Notes: a model not told the origin generated them from the sequence alone. A DNA stretch of 64,000 nt from Empedobacter tilapiae (GCF_004785645.1 NZ_SRPE01000005.1:62001-126000), one strand, 5' to 3'. Positions 1 through 11,404 are shown, counted from the first letter of the stretch. Numbers and translations: made by a program.

Positions 1-112
1 AAATAACTTCGAATGTAAAATCATTCTGTTCACAGACTTTTTTGATTCTGTAGAACAATTCCTCTAAGGAATCTTGTTCGTTCAATAAAGGAACAACAAC
101 TGAAATATTCAT
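1..112 (-). CDS. Glycosyltransferase family 2, N-terminus only (runs off the window)
   Basis: On the minus strand an ATG at 112 opens a frame that reads MNISVVVPLLNEQDSLEEL and continues to the window edge with no stop. The hydrophobic strand followed by PLLNEQDSLEEL is the classical start of GT-A family 2 enzymes of the dolichol-phosphate-mannose synthase/GtrB type, which transfer a sugar from a nucleotide sugar, often to polyprenyl phosphate. Only 37 residues are visible, so the acceptor cannot be judged. It starts 3 nt after the stop of the DUF4199 gene and is probably cotranscribed with it. Confidence 0.8.
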   Translation of the reverse strand, partial: MNISVVVPLLNEQDSLEELFYRIKKVCEQNDFTFEVI

Positions 113-115
113 ATG

Positions 116-685
116 TTAAAAAACACGTTTTTTTAAGAATTGTGAAAACATTGCCGAAATTGCAATGTAGAAAGATAAGAAAATTGAGAATAACCCGAAG
201 AAGTTTTTTACAGTAAATAAATTAAGTGTTTTATAATCATCCGAATTTCTAAATGTCTCAATATCTTTTGCTATTTTAGGATCAGACATATTTGATGTAA
301 AAGTATCTAATAATCCTTGCTTCAAACTATCTTGTGCCCATTCTCCGTATGTATTGAAGAAAACAAAAATTACTATCAAACTTATAATACCCGCAAAAAA
401 AATAGTATAAAAACCTACTTTAAAACCTTCTTTGAAAGTCATTAATTCTTCTGACGTTTGATGATTTTTCGCTTTGTCTTTAGATAAATTAAAAATTACT
501 AAGAAACAATATAACGCATACAAAGGTAAAACTACAAAGCAACAAATCATGAAGCTATATGTGTAATAATCTTTTACTGATACTGTTCCATTTAACGAAA
601 AATAAAAATACAGTGCAAAAAACAATGCTAATGTAACCGTTGTAAGCACCAAAGAGTGTTTGAAAATCTTATTAAAACTAATCAT
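116..685 (-). CDS. DUF4199 family membrane protein
   Basis: 189 residues with four hydrophobic segments (about residues 10-30, 43-65, 90-112 and 162-182) and an acidic, polar loop between the third and fourth. This layout and the length match the DUF4199 family, which is common in Bacteroidota and has no known function; members are often encoded beside a DPM1/GtrB-like glycosyltransferase, as here. The gene starts at an ATG that lies only 4 nt after a TATCTTTG promoter box on the same strand, so the mRNA may be leaderless. The family call is by eye; the transmembrane nature is clear. Confidence 0.75.
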   Translation of the reverse strand: MISFNKIFKHSLVLTTVTLALFFALYFYFSLNGTVSVKDYYTYSFMICCFVVLPLYALYCFLVIFNLSKDKAKNHQTSEELMTFKEGFKVGFYTIFFAGIISLIVIFVFFNTYGEWAQDSLKQGLLDTFTSNMSDPKIAKDIETFRNSDDYKTLNLFTVKNFFGLFSIFLSFYIAISAMFSQFLKKRVF

Positions 686-689
686 TTTG

Positions 690-697
690 CAAAGATA
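690..697 (-). promoter_or_regulatory. Promoter -7 box (TATCTTTG) of the DUF4199 gene
   Basis: The minus strand reads TATCTTTG then CAAA then the ATG at 685. It matches the Bacteroidota -7 consensus TAnnTTTG. The G of the box is 4 nt from the start codon, so transcription would begin at or next to the ATG. I see no clear TTG at the -33 position. Confidence 0.55.
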
Positions 698-766
698 AAT
701 ATATCTCGTAATTCTTTCTCTATTAAATTGTATGATTTAAAAAGGAATTTGTATTCATAAATAAAT

Positions 767-774
767 TATTTTTG
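767..774 (+). promoter_or_regulatory. Promoter -7 box (TATTTTTG) of the TPR/AraC gene
   Basis: TATTTTTG fits TAnnTTTG. It lies 7 nt before the ATG at 782. If it is used, the transcript has almost no leader and would start after the TTG at 776, which argues against that TTG as the start codon. Confidence 0.45.
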
Positions 775-781
775 TTTGGAA

Positions 782-2287
782 ATGAATTTATTTTTTAGTC
801 GGTTTCTTAGTTTTGTATTCTTTGCTTTTTCATTCTTGATTGTTAAAGCAAATGATAAAAACATGTCTTTAGATAGCTATTTATCCAATTACAATTCAAC
901 TTTATACAACAATCCAGCAGAAGTTATTTCAAATGCAGAATTTTTAATTCGAAGTGCTGATAACAAAAAAAAAATTGCAGAAGCATATTTATTATTAGCT
1001 TTTGCAAATTTCTATGCAGGGAAAAATGATATTGCATTAGAAAATGTTGCAATTGCAAATACTGAAGCTTTAAATTCTTCAGATGATTATTTAATTGACA
1101 TTTCTGAATTTTTGCTACAACGAATTTATCAACGATACAATTTATACGATTTTTCAGAACAATATATAGCAAAAAATCATTCAGATTATGGAATAACAAT
1201 AAAATCTACTCAATATTTTAATCAAGGTAATTTTGAAAAATGTATTTCAACTCTTTTACAAAAAAGCAAATTAACCGTAGAGGATAATTTAACTTTATCT
1301 AAAGCTTATTTAAAACAGCATCAATATCAAAAAGCATTTAATTTATTACAATCTCTTGAAAAAGATTCTTCATTTGGAATATATTTTAAAACACGCATTG
1401 AACTTTTTTTAGGTGAATATTATTTTGATATACGCGACACTAATAATGCAGTTAATCATTATAAAAATGCTTTAGAATTTGCTAAAAAAATAAATAATCC
1501 TTATCTAATAGCTGATGCGTATTATAATCTAGGTAGTTTGTATTTGGGAAAACATTCTATTGATGAATTTAATATTTATCGTGAAAAATATGACTCAATT
1601 TTATCTAAAAATATATTAATCAATCAAAAAATAAACAACGAAGTTTTTCATCATCAATTAAAAGTAATTCAATTAAATCAAGAAAAAGATGAAAATTTAT
1701 ATAAGACAATCATTATAATCTCTATTACGTCTTTCTTATTACTTTTGTCGATTTATATTTTTATTCTCAACAAAAAGAAAGAAAAATTAACACTTATTTC
1801 TACTATTGTAAAAACTATACAAGATTCTAGAAATGAAAATATAATTGAGGAAAATGAAAACATCGTTAAATCTCTACAAAAAACAGATTTATTATCAAAA
1901 GATAAAGAATATGCTATTTTGCAAAAATTAGATTCATTTGAAAAAACGAATAAATTCTTATTTAAAAATGTTTCTTTAGGTTTAATTGCTTCTCAATTGG
2001 ATACAAATACAAAGTATTTGAGTGATGTTATAAATCGTCACAAAAAGAAAAATTTCAATACATATATTAATGAATTGAGAATAAAATACATTTTGAATAA
2101 ATTGAGAATAAAATACATTTTGAATAAATTAACAACTGATTCTAATTATTTGAATTACAAAATAAGTTATTTGGCAGAGGAATGTGGATTTTCTTCTCAC
2201 AGCAGTTTTGTTTCTGCATTCAAATCTTATACAGGAACAACTCCTACAGTTTTTATTAATGCAATAACTCAAACAAATAAAATATGA
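782..2287 (+). CDS. Membrane TPR protein with C-terminal AraC-type DNA-binding domain
   Basis: 501 residues from the ATG at 782; a TTG at 776 would add two. Residues 1-22 form a signal peptide or anchor (MNLFFSRFLSFVFFAFSF). Residues about 30-290 are degenerate TPR-like helical repeats, predicted to be periplasmic. A transmembrane helix lies at about 308-330, followed by a cytoplasmic linker and a two-HTH AraC domain (about 385-494) with the second helix-turn-helix at KISYLAEECGFSSHSSF. This is a known Bacteroidota architecture for one-component membrane regulators. A 27-bp tandem duplication repeats LRIKYILNK at residues 432-440 and 441-449, in the helix that joins the two HTH units, which may impair DNA binding. 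It overlaps the next gene by 4 nt (ATGA). The sensed signal and target genes are unknown. Confidence 0.8.
   Translation: MNLFFSRFLSFVFFAFSFLIVKANDKNMSLDSYLSNYNSTLYNNPAEVISNAEFLIRSADNKKKIAEAYLLLAFANFYAGKNDIALENVAIANTEALNSSDDYLIDISEFLLQRIYQRYNLYDFSEQYIAKNHSDYGITIKSTQYFNQGNFEKCISTLLQKSKLTVEDNLTLSKAYLKQHQYQKAFNLLQSLEKDSSFGIYFKTRIELFLGEYYFDIRDTNNAVNHYKNALEFAKKINNPYLIADAYYNLGSLYLGKHSIDEFNIYREKYDSILSKNILINQKINNEVFHHQLKVIQLNQEKDENLYKTIIIISITSFLLLLSIYIFILNKKKEKLTLISTIVKTIQDSRNENIIEENENIVKSLQKTDLLSKDKEYAILQKLDSFEKTNKFLFKNVSLGLIASQLDTNTKYLSDVINRHKKKNFNTYINELRIKYILNKLRIKYILNKLTTDSNYLNYKISYLAEECGFSSHSSFVSAFKSYTGTTPTVFINAITQTNKI
2075..2128 (+). repeat. Perfect 27-bp tandem duplication inside the AraC-type domain
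   Basis: Two identical 27-nt units, 2075-2101 and 2102-2128, each beginning TTGAGAATAAAATACATT and encoding LRIKYILNK. They are adjacent and in frame, so the protein gains nine residues without a frameshift. Perfect identity suggests a recent event that could revert by slippage or recombination. Confidence 0.95.
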
Positions 2288-3417
2288 AAAAAAGAAATTC
2301 TATTTGGTTGATAATTCTGTTAGGCTTTAATTTTTGTTTCGCTCAAAGTGACTCAATAAAAATAAAAAACCTGTACGATGAAGCTAGAGGCAATGTTTAT
2401 AATAATCCAAAAGAAGCTTTAAGGCAAATTGATATACTTATCAAAAAATCCCAAGAAAATGTTAACCAATTAGTTGATATACATATTCTAAAAGCTACGG
2501 CTTATTCTAATCTACGAGATAATGAAAAAGCATTAGAAAACTTAAACAAAACTTATGAATTAGTAAACATTCTAAAGAAAAAAGAGCAAAAAGTATCTGT
2601 TCTTCATCGAATTGCATCTATTTATCAAAACTTGAAATTATACGACAAATCACTTATTTATCTTAACGAAGCTGAAAAAATAATTAATCAATTTGATAAA
2701 AAACAAGATAAATTAGAAGCTATATCATACAATTACACTGTCAGAGGATTGATTTTTAAAGATTTAAATAATTTTGAAAGTGCTGTAGATTATTTTAATA
2801 AAGGAATTGAGAGCTATAATCAAGTTGAAAATGTATTTGTTGCAAATTCTAACAAAAGTGTAATTCATTATAATTTAGGATATTGCTATTTAAAAACTGA
2901 TATAAAAGCTTCTGAAAAAGCTTTCACAGAATCTTATCGTTTAGCTCAACTTGTAGGCACAAAAATTTTATTAGCTTATTCATTGAAAGGTTTAGGAGAA
3001 TATTATTTTAAAATAAATGATTACAAAACATCTAACGAAAAACTTAACGAAGCAATTATTTTATTTCAAAATTTAGAAGATCCTATTTTAAAACGAAATG
3101 TTTATAGTTTAGTTGGGTTAAATAGTATAGCTTTACAAGAATGGCAACAATACGAAAAAGCTGATAGTCTTTCAAATATATACAATAAGAAAGTTTTAGA
3201 CTCAGAAAATAAAACAATAGGTTTGGCTATAAAATCAATTAAAGAAGAAGCGAAAAAATCAATAAAAACATCATCCTCTAATATAATTCTCATCTCTATA
3301 GCTTTATTTATCATTTTACTGATTATTAGCATTTTATTCTTTATAAAAAAAGATAAAATCAATAAAAAAATTGTAAAAAAACAAGAAGAACTAACTACTA
3401 TTCTTCATAAAAAATAG
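2284..3417 (+). CDS. Membrane TPR protein, paralogue of the upstream regulator but without the HTH domain
   Basis: 377 residues. A signal peptide (MKKRNSIWLIILLGFNFCFAQS) is followed by TPR-like repeats at about 30-310, for example in the stretches around KALENLNKTYELV and YFNKGIESYNQ. A transmembrane helix lies at about 331-354, and then only some 24 charged residues before the stop. The upstream neighbour has the same N-terminal plan but continues after its membrane helix for about 170 residues into an AraC-type domain. This copy has lost or never had an output domain. Start and stop overlap (ATGA) indicates translational coupling with the regulator. It may be a non-DNA-binding partner or the remains of one; function unknown. 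Confidence 0.75.
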   Translation: MKKRNSIWLIILLGFNFCFAQSDSIKIKNLYDEARGNVYNNPKEALRQIDILIKKSQENVNQLVDIHILKATAYSNLRDNEKALENLNKTYELVNILKKKEQKVSVLHRIASIYQNLKLYDKSLIYLNEAEKIINQFDKKQDKLEAISYNYTVRGLIFKDLNNFESAVDYFNKGIESYNQVENVFVANSNKSVIHYNLGYCYLKTDIKASEKAFTESYRLAQLVGTKILLAYSLKGLGEYYFKINDYKTSNEKLNEAIILFQNLEDPILKRNVYSLVGLNSIALQEWQQYEKADSLSNIYNKKVLDSENKTIGLAIKSIKEEAKKSIKTSSSNIILISIALFIILLIISILFFIKKDKINKKIVKKQEELTTILHKK

Positions 3418-3423
3418 TCCTAT

Positions 3424-3443
3424 TCAAAATTCGTGAATTTTGA
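3424..3443 (+). terminator. Hairpin after the TPR gene pair
   Basis: TCAAAATT (3424-3431), loop CGTG, AATTTTGA (3436-3443): an 8-bp AT-rich stem 6 nt after the stop, followed by a T-rich stretch (ATTTTCTTTT). A plausible weak intrinsic terminator that separates the TPR pair from the T9SS gene. Confidence 0.45.
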
Positions 3444-3477
3444 AATTCATTTTCTTTTAAATACTCATTTATCATAT

Positions 3478-3485
3478 TAGGTTTG
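3478..3485 (+). promoter_or_regulatory. Promoter -7 box (TAGGTTTG) of the T9SS cargo gene
   Basis: TAGGTTTG fits TAnnTTTG. It ends 11 nt before the ATG at 3497 and 23 nt before the ATG at 3509. The second distance is close to that seen at other promoters in this window (about 14-33 nt), which favours 3509 as the start. Confidence 0.45.
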
Positions 3486-3508
3486 TCAAAACTAATATGA
3501 ATTTAATA

Positions 3509-4825
3509 ATGAAAAAACTTTACATTTTTTTACTAATTGTGTTATCATTTGTCTCTACAAATGTTTTTTCACAAACAGAAGCATTTTTTTCACAAACAAT
3601 GGCAACATCTATTCGTAGTATAAATAATAACGGACTTGGACTGGGTGCCGCCAAATATTTTGACTACAATACAAAAACTTACACACCTCAAGAGTCATCT
3701 TTGGGTGTAAGTCTACTAAATGTTATAAATGACAATGCTGATGTTGCAGGAGAAATGAAATTATCTGGAACATCAAATAAAGTACCTGCTTTTAGAGCGT
3801 ATTCTAAAGAATGGAAAGAAATAGGCGTATTCCCAGAATTCTTATTTGGTAAAAGTAGTTTTACTGTTTTTGATTATTCTGAAAATGGAAAGTATATTGT
3901 AGGACAAATGTCTAAAAGAATAGACGATAAAGATGTTTATGGTTCTTTTATATATTATACAGAAACAGGAGAATTAAAACCTATTTTCAATGAAAAGTAT
4001 ACTGCTTTAGCTGTTTACACAATAAATAATGATGGATTAATGGCTGGTTGGGTCGATGATTCTGGATTAAATGGAGGAACTCGTCGTATTCCATGTACTA
4101 TAGATCAAGATTTAACAATAAAATATATTGATAATAAATTACCTACTTCGGCAGTATCAGACATTATGAAAATAAATACTAATGGATTGATGGCAGGAGA
4201 ATGGGAAGGTTTACCAATGATTTATAATTATAAAACAGGTGAAAGAAAATCAATAAAGATTTATGAAGGTTTTTATGCAGGAGCTTTTGAAGACATCTCT
4301 GATAACGGTATCGCTATTGGATACATGACAACTTTAAATACCGCAAACCAATTAGTTAGAGAAGCCATTATTTGGCACGAATCGTTTGGAGATCAAGTAA
4401 AACTCTTAAGTGATTTTGTCAAAAAAGAGGGATTAAAAATAGATACATTTGACGGGTTAATGGGAACAGCATTAACTATTTCTAATAATGGAAAATATAT
4501 TGGCGGATATGATAATTCTGCTTTTAATTTTGCTAGAGGATGGGTTATAAAATTGGATGAAAAACTATTAGGATTAAATAAGAATCAACTCGCTAAAGTT
4601 TCAATAAATGTATTCCCTACTTTGGTTTCATCAACACTTAATATTTCATCAGATAAAACGATCGATAACTATAAGATTAATACAATTGATGGTAAATTAA
4701 TACAACAAGTTGAACTACATAGAAATAATGCTCAAATAAATATTCATTACTTACCAAAAGGAGTTTATTTAATCACTATTCAATCAAACAACCAAGTTAA
4801 AACTGTAAAATTTATAAAACAATAA
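3509..4825 (+). CDS. Secreted protein with HAF-like repeats and a T9SS type A sorting domain
   Basis: 438 residues from the ATG at 3509; the ATG at 3497 would add four. The signal peptide is MKKLYIFLLIVLSFVSTNVFSQ. The middle (about 25-350) has recurring units with an INxxGxxxG or ISDNGIAIGY character (SINNNGLGLG, INNDGLMAGW, INTNGLMAGEW, ISDNGIAIGY, ISNNGKYIGGY), similar to HAF-type extracellular beta repeats. The C-terminal ~75 residues (VSINVFPTLVSSTLNIS ... LPKGVYLITIQSNNQVKTVKFIKQ) are a Por-type T9SS sorting domain, so the protein should cross the outer membrane and be released or surface-attached. No catalytic motif is visible. Function unknown. Confidence 0.78.
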   Translation: MKKLYIFLLIVLSFVSTNVFSQTEAFFSQTMATSIRSINNNGLGLGAAKYFDYNTKTYTPQESSLGVSLLNVINDNADVAGEMKLSGTSNKVPAFRAYSKEWKEIGVFPEFLFGKSSFTVFDYSENGKYIVGQMSKRIDDKDVYGSFIYYTETGELKPIFNEKYTALAVYTINNDGLMAGWVDDSGLNGGTRRIPCTIDQDLTIKYIDNKLPTSAVSDIMKINTNGLMAGEWEGLPMIYNYKTGERKSIKIYEGFYAGAFEDISDNGIAIGYMTTLNTANQLVREAIIWHESFGDQVKLLSDFVKKEGLKIDTFDGLMGTALTISNNGKYIGGYDNSAFNFARGWVIKLDEKLLGLNKNQLAKVSINVFPTLVSSTLNISSDKTIDNYKINTIDGKLIQQVELHRNNAQINIHYLPKGVYLITIQSNNQVKTVKFIKQ

Positions 4826-4997
4826 TGAAAAAGTAAATTCATTTTCATCAATTATTTTTTTTAAAAGTTAATTAATTTTTCAAAGAAGTGGTTTTTTTTA
4901 ATTCCACTTCTTATTTGTAAATCAATTTATTAATATAAGAAAATTCAAACAACTTATTTTTTTTTCTATAAACTCTTTTATTTTTCCAAAACTTTCT

Positions 4998-5005
4998 TAC
5001 CTTTG
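4998..5005 (+). promoter_or_regulatory. Promoter -7 box (TACCTTTG) of the SRP RNA
   Basis: TACCTTTG followed by CATCA, ending 5 nt before the first base of the SRP RNA stem. The same 14-nt string TTACCTTTGCATCA occurs at the nusB promoter (53965-53978). Confidence 0.65.
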
Positions 5006-5010
5006 CATCA

Positions 5011-5104
5011 GGCAAGTCCTACACAACCAGCTCCTGTTGAATCCTCCAGGACGGGAACGTAGCAAAGGTATACGGTCGTAGCGGTGTGATGTAGATCGCT
5101 TGCC
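5011..5104 (+). ncRNA. ffs: Signal recognition particle RNA (small bacterial SRP RNA)
   Basis: GGCAAG at 5011-5016 pairs with CTTGCC at 5099-5104 and closes a roughly 94-nt hairpin. Inside are the elements typical of Bacteroidota 4.5S RNAs: CAGCTCCTGTTGAATCC, then CCAGGACGGGAACGTAGCAA, which carries the conserved domain IV apical region bound by Ffh. The RNA acts with Ffh and FtsY in cotranslational membrane targeting. A TACCTTTG promoter box sits just upstream and a T-rich tract (TATTTTTATTTATTT) follows. The 5' and 3' ends are set from the stem and may be off by a few nt. This accounts for the otherwise empty stretch 4826-5188; the rest of it is AT-rich with no frame I can support. Confidence 0.88.
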
Positions 5105-5158
5105 TATTTTTATTTATTTAAATTTCACTCCACTTTTTTTTACCCCATAAATTATTCG

Positions 5159-5166
5159 TAAATTTG
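5159..5166 (+). promoter_or_regulatory. Promoter -7 box (TAAATTTG) of pyrG-yidC
   Basis: TAAATTTG followed by CA, ending 22 nt before the pyrG ATG. Fits TAnnTTTG; no clear -33 TTG is seen in the T-rich stretch upstream. Confidence 0.6.
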
Positions 5167-5176
5167 CAACCATTGA

Positions 5177-8663
<3,487 letters not shown>

Positions 8664-8690
8664 TCGATAATATTTCAGATTCAACAATAA

Positions 8691-8724
8691 AAAAAATCCG
8701 TTAATAATAATTAACGGATTTTTT
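8691..8724 (+). terminator. Intrinsic terminator of pyrG-yidC
   Basis: A 14-bp perfect stem (AAAAAATCCGTTAA at 8691-8704, TTAACGGATTTTTT at 8711-8724) with loop TAATAA, ending in a T run. It lies 27 nt after the yidC stop. Confidence 0.9.
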
Positions 8725-8885
8725 ATTTATTTAAGACAATGATTTTTAATAGATTTTATTTCATTATTAATCATTAATATATCTATTTAAAATTGAATTA
8801 ATAGTGTACAAGATACACTTTTTATTGATAAAATATTTTTTATTTATTATTTTAAGATTATTATTGTCTTTAAATAATAAAAAAC

Positions 8886-9452
8886 ATGAACAATATTTAT
8901 TCAATTAAAGATTCAACAGCGAACCCTGGTCCACTAGGTTTATTTGGATTCGCAATGACGACAGTTTTACTAAACATACACAATGCAGGCTTTTTTCCTG
9001 TCAATAGTATGATTATGGGAATGGGAATATTCTTTGGAGGAGGAGCACAATTTGTAGCCGGCATCATGGAATGGAAAAAAGGAAACAACTTTGGTAGTAT
9101 AGCATTTCTTGCTTACGGAGCTTTTTGGTTAACACTTGTATTTACATGGTTAGCACCAATGTTTGGAGTTGAAAAACCAGACGGAAACGCAATGGGATGT
9201 TATTTAGGAATATGGGGATTATTTTCTTTAGTCAACTTTTTTCAAACATTAAAAGGTAACCTAATTGGCAAACTACTATTTGGTTCACTAACTTTATTAT
9301 TCTTCTTATTAGCTGCTGCAAATTTTACTGCAAATGAAAATGTTTTACATTTTGCAGGATGGACAGGAATTCTATGTGGATTTATTGCTTTTTATGAAGC
9401 TTCTGCAATTATGATTAATCAAAAATATGAAAAAACTATTCTTCCCTTATAA
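8886..9452 (+). CDS. Acetate uptake transporter, GPR1/FUN34/YaaH (SatP) family
   Basis: 188 residues with six hydrophobic segments. The NPGPLGLFGFAMTTVLLN motif near the N-terminus is the family signature (NPAPLGLxxFxxTT), and GGGAQFVAGIMEWKKGN follows as in SatP. Family members move acetate or succinate with protons across the inner membrane. The gene stands alone: a strong terminator lies upstream, and a palindrome overlaps its own stop codon. The 222-nt stretch before it (8664-8885) holds only the yidC terminator and AT-rich sequence in which I cannot place a clear TAnnTTTG box. Confidence 0.92.
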   Translation: MNNIYSIKDSTANPGPLGLFGFAMTTVLLNIHNAGFFPVNSMIMGMGIFFGGGAQFVAGIMEWKKGNNFGSIAFLAYGAFWLTLVFTWLAPMFGVEKPDGNAMGCYLGIWGLFSLVNFFQTLKGNLIGKLLFGSLTLLFFLLAAANFTANENVLHFAGWTGILCGFIAFYEASAIMINQKYEKTILPL

Positions 9453-9460
9453 GGGAAGAA
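9439..9460 (+). terminator. Perfect palindrome over the stop codon of the acetate transporter
   Basis: TTCTTCCCTTA directly followed by TAAGGGAAGAA, an 11-bp inverted repeat with no spacer; the stop codon TAA is at 9450-9452. Just downstream is a second, stronger hairpin. It may protect the mRNA end or act with the following terminator. Confidence 0.5.
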
Positions 9461-9463
9461 TAT

Positions 9464-9502
9464 AAAAAAATCCTTTATCAAAAATTGATAAAGGATTTTT
9501 TT
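9464..9502. terminator. Bidirectional intrinsic terminator between convergent genes
   Basis: An 18-bp perfect stem: A7 then TCCTTTATCAA (9464-9481), loop AAA, TTGATAAAGGA then T7 (9485-9502). With A and T runs on both sides it can terminate the acetate transporter on the plus strand and the GlsB-like gene on the minus strand. Confidence 0.9.
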
Positions 9503-9518
9503 ATATCATACAATTAAA

Positions 9519-9833
9519 TTATTTATTAAACATTGGAGCTAATAACTTCTTCCAAATAAATAATAAAATTAAAGATCCTAAAATTGAAAAAATCCAATCC
9601 AATGGACTAAAAAAACTAACTTCTCCATCATGAGAAATTCCTAAAATAGTACGCATATAAGCTCCTAAGTAAGCTCCTATAATACCTATTAAAGCTGTAA
9701 CCCAAAATCCACCTGGATCTTTCCCTGGCATTATAGCTTTTGCAATTCCTGCACAAATTAGTCCGAATACAAGATAAACTAGGAAGCTCCAAACTCCAGT
9801 AATACCTAACATAATAAATGAAATTGTCGTCAT
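9519..9833 (-). CDS. GlsB/YeaQ/YmgE family small membrane protein
   Basis: 104 residues. The family motif LVFGLICAGIAKAIMPGKDPGGFWVTALIGIIGAYLG spans the second and third hydrophobic segments, with the glycine-rich GxxGAxxG pattern of transglycosylase-associated proteins. Members are small inner-membrane proteins, often stress-induced; the biochemical role is not established. Compared with the usual ~82 residues this copy has a longer N-terminal membrane segment and a loop (TILGISHDGEVSFF) before the last helix. It is a single gene, convergent with the acetate transporter. Confidence 0.88.
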   Translation of the reverse strand: MTTISFIMLGITGVWSFLVYLVFGLICAGIAKAIMPGKDPGGFWVTALIGIIGAYLGAYMRTILGISHDGEVSFFSPLDWIFSILGSLILLFIWKKLLAPMFNK

Positions 9834-9923
9834 AATTAATAATGTTTTTTATAGTTGTGTAAATTGTTAAGCAAAACTTAACTAAAATCGTTCCAAAAAG
9901 ATAAGAAAAGATTTTGGATTTTG

Positions 9924-9931
9924 TAAATTTG
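9924..9931 (+). promoter_or_regulatory. Promoter -7 box (TAAATTTG) of the mutase gene
   Basis: TAAATTTG fits TAnnTTTG and ends 22 nt before the ATG at 9954. Confidence 0.55.
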
Positions 9932-9953
9932 TATCACTATAAAAATAAAATTT

Positions 9954-11336
9954 ATGTCTCTAATTAAATCAATTTCAGGTTTTCGAGGAACAATCGGAGG
10001 AAAACCAGGAGATAATTTAACGCCTATAGATGCTGTAAAATTTGCCGCTGCATATGGAACTTGGTTAAAAAATCAATCAAATAAATCAGAATATAAAGTA
10101 ATTGTAGGGCGAGATGCTCGTATTTCTGGACAAATGGTATCACAACTCGTTTGTTCAACTTTACAAGGATTAGGTATTAATGTTGTGGATTTGGGCTTAT
10201 CTACAACACCAACCGTAGAAGTTATGGTAACTCATTTGCACGCAGATGGAGGAATTATCTTAACAGCTTCTCACAATCCAAAAGAATGGAATGCTTTGAA
10301 ATTATTGAATGCAAAAGGAGAATTTGTTTCCGCTGAAGATGGAGCTCAAATTTTAGCTTTCGCAGATAAAGATGACTATACCTTTGCTGAAGTTGATGAT
10401 TTAGGTTCTTATGAAACTTTTGATGATGCTATTGATTTACATATCGAGAAAATTTTAGCATTGCCATTAATAAACACAAAAGCAATTCAAGATAAAAACT
10501 TCAAAGTTGCAATTGATGCTGTTAATTCAACAGGAGGAATCGCAATTCCTAAGCTATTACAACGTTTAGGAGTTATTCATTACGATATGTATTGTGAACC
10601 AAACGGACATTTTCCTCATAATCCTGAGCCTTTAAAAGAACACTTAGGTGATATCTGTAAAAAAGTAGTTGATGAACAAGCTGATTTCGGAATTGTTGTT
10701 GATCCCGATGTTGATCGTTTAGCAATTATCGATGAAAAAGGTAATATGTTTGGTGAAGAATATACTTTGGTTGCTGTTGCAGATTATGTTTTATCCAAAA
10801 CACCTTCAGCTACAGTTTCTAATCTATCTTCTTCACGTGCATTACGTGATGTAACAGAAAAATATGGACAAAAATATTCACCTTCTGCTGTTGGGGAAGT
10901 AAACGTTGTTGTTGAAATGAAAAACGTTGATGCTAAAATTGGTGGAGAAGGTAATGGAGGTATTATTTATCCAGAATTGCACTACGGACGCGACTCTCTA
11001 GTAGGAATTGCTTTATTTTTAACACATTTGGCTGAACAAAATATATCGGTTTCTGAATTGAAAGCTTCATATCCTGCTTATTTTATGGCGAAAAAGAAAA
11101 TTGAATTAACACCAGAAATTAATGTTGACGAATTGTTAATTAAAATTCAAGAAGTTTACAAAGACGAAGAAATCAATACAGTTGATGGAGTTAAAATTGA
11201 TTTCCCTACAGAATGGGTTCATTTAAGAAAATCGAACACAGAACCAATTATTCGTATTTATACTGAAAGTACTTCAGAAGAAAATGCAAATAAATTAGCT
11301 GATAAAATGATCGAAAGCATAAAAAATATTATCTAA
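9954..11336 (+). CDS. glmM: Phosphoglucosamine mutase / phosphomannomutase family enzyme
   Basis: 460 residues, alpha-D-phosphohexomutase superfamily. The N-terminus MSLIKSISGFRGTIGGKPGDNLTP is typical of the Bacteroidota enzymes annotated as GlmM. The phosphoserine loop TASHNPKEWNALK puts the catalytic serine at Ser106; the metal-binding loop DPDVDRLA has Asp250, Asp252 and Asp254; the sugar-binding GEGNGGI and phosphate-binding RKSNTEPIIRIYTES follow. GlmM interconverts glucosamine-6-P and glucosamine-1-P for UDP-GlcNAc synthesis. Specificity (glucosamine or mannose) cannot be fixed from motifs. It is a single gene with its own promoter and terminator. Confidence 0.88.
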   Translation: MSLIKSISGFRGTIGGKPGDNLTPIDAVKFAAAYGTWLKNQSNKSEYKVIVGRDARISGQMVSQLVCSTLQGLGINVVDLGLSTTPTVEVMVTHLHADGGIILTASHNPKEWNALKLLNAKGEFVSAEDGAQILAFADKDDYTFAEVDDLGSYETFDDAIDLHIEKILALPLINTKAIQDKNFKVAIDAVNSTGGIAIPKLLQRLGVIHYDMYCEPNGHFPHNPEPLKEHLGDICKKVVDEQADFGIVVDPDVDRLAIIDEKGNMFGEEYTLVAVADYVLSKTPSATVSNLSSSRALRDVTEKYGQKYSPSAVGEVNVVVEMKNVDAKIGGEGNGGIIYPELHYGRDSLVGIALFLTHLAEQNISVSELKASYPAYFMAKKKIELTPEINVDELLIKIQEVYKDEEINTVDGVKIDFPTEWVHLRKSNTEPIIRIYTESTSEENANKLADKMIESIKNII

Positions 11337-11360
11337 AACAATCTATTTTAATTGTTTAAT

Positions 11361-11404
11361 AAATGTGCAAAACTCTAACAATTCGTTAGGATTTTTGCAC
11401 ATTT
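11361..11404 (+). terminator. Intrinsic terminator of glmM
   Basis: AAATGTGCAAAA (11361-11372) pairs with TTTTGCACATTT (11393-11404); an inner CTAAC/GTTAG helix caps the hairpin. T-rich sequence follows. Confidence 0.85.

Noticed and set aside
776-781. TTG as start codon of the TPR/AraC gene
   Set aside because: It adds only two residues before an ATG that begins a normal signal peptide, and it would lie at or before the likely transcription start given the TATTTTTG box at 767-774.
8726-8885. Small gene or riboswitch before the acetate transporter
   Set aside because: The stretch is extremely AT-rich, with no frame above a few codons and no stable conserved structure; only a weak inverted repeat around ATTGTCTT is seen.
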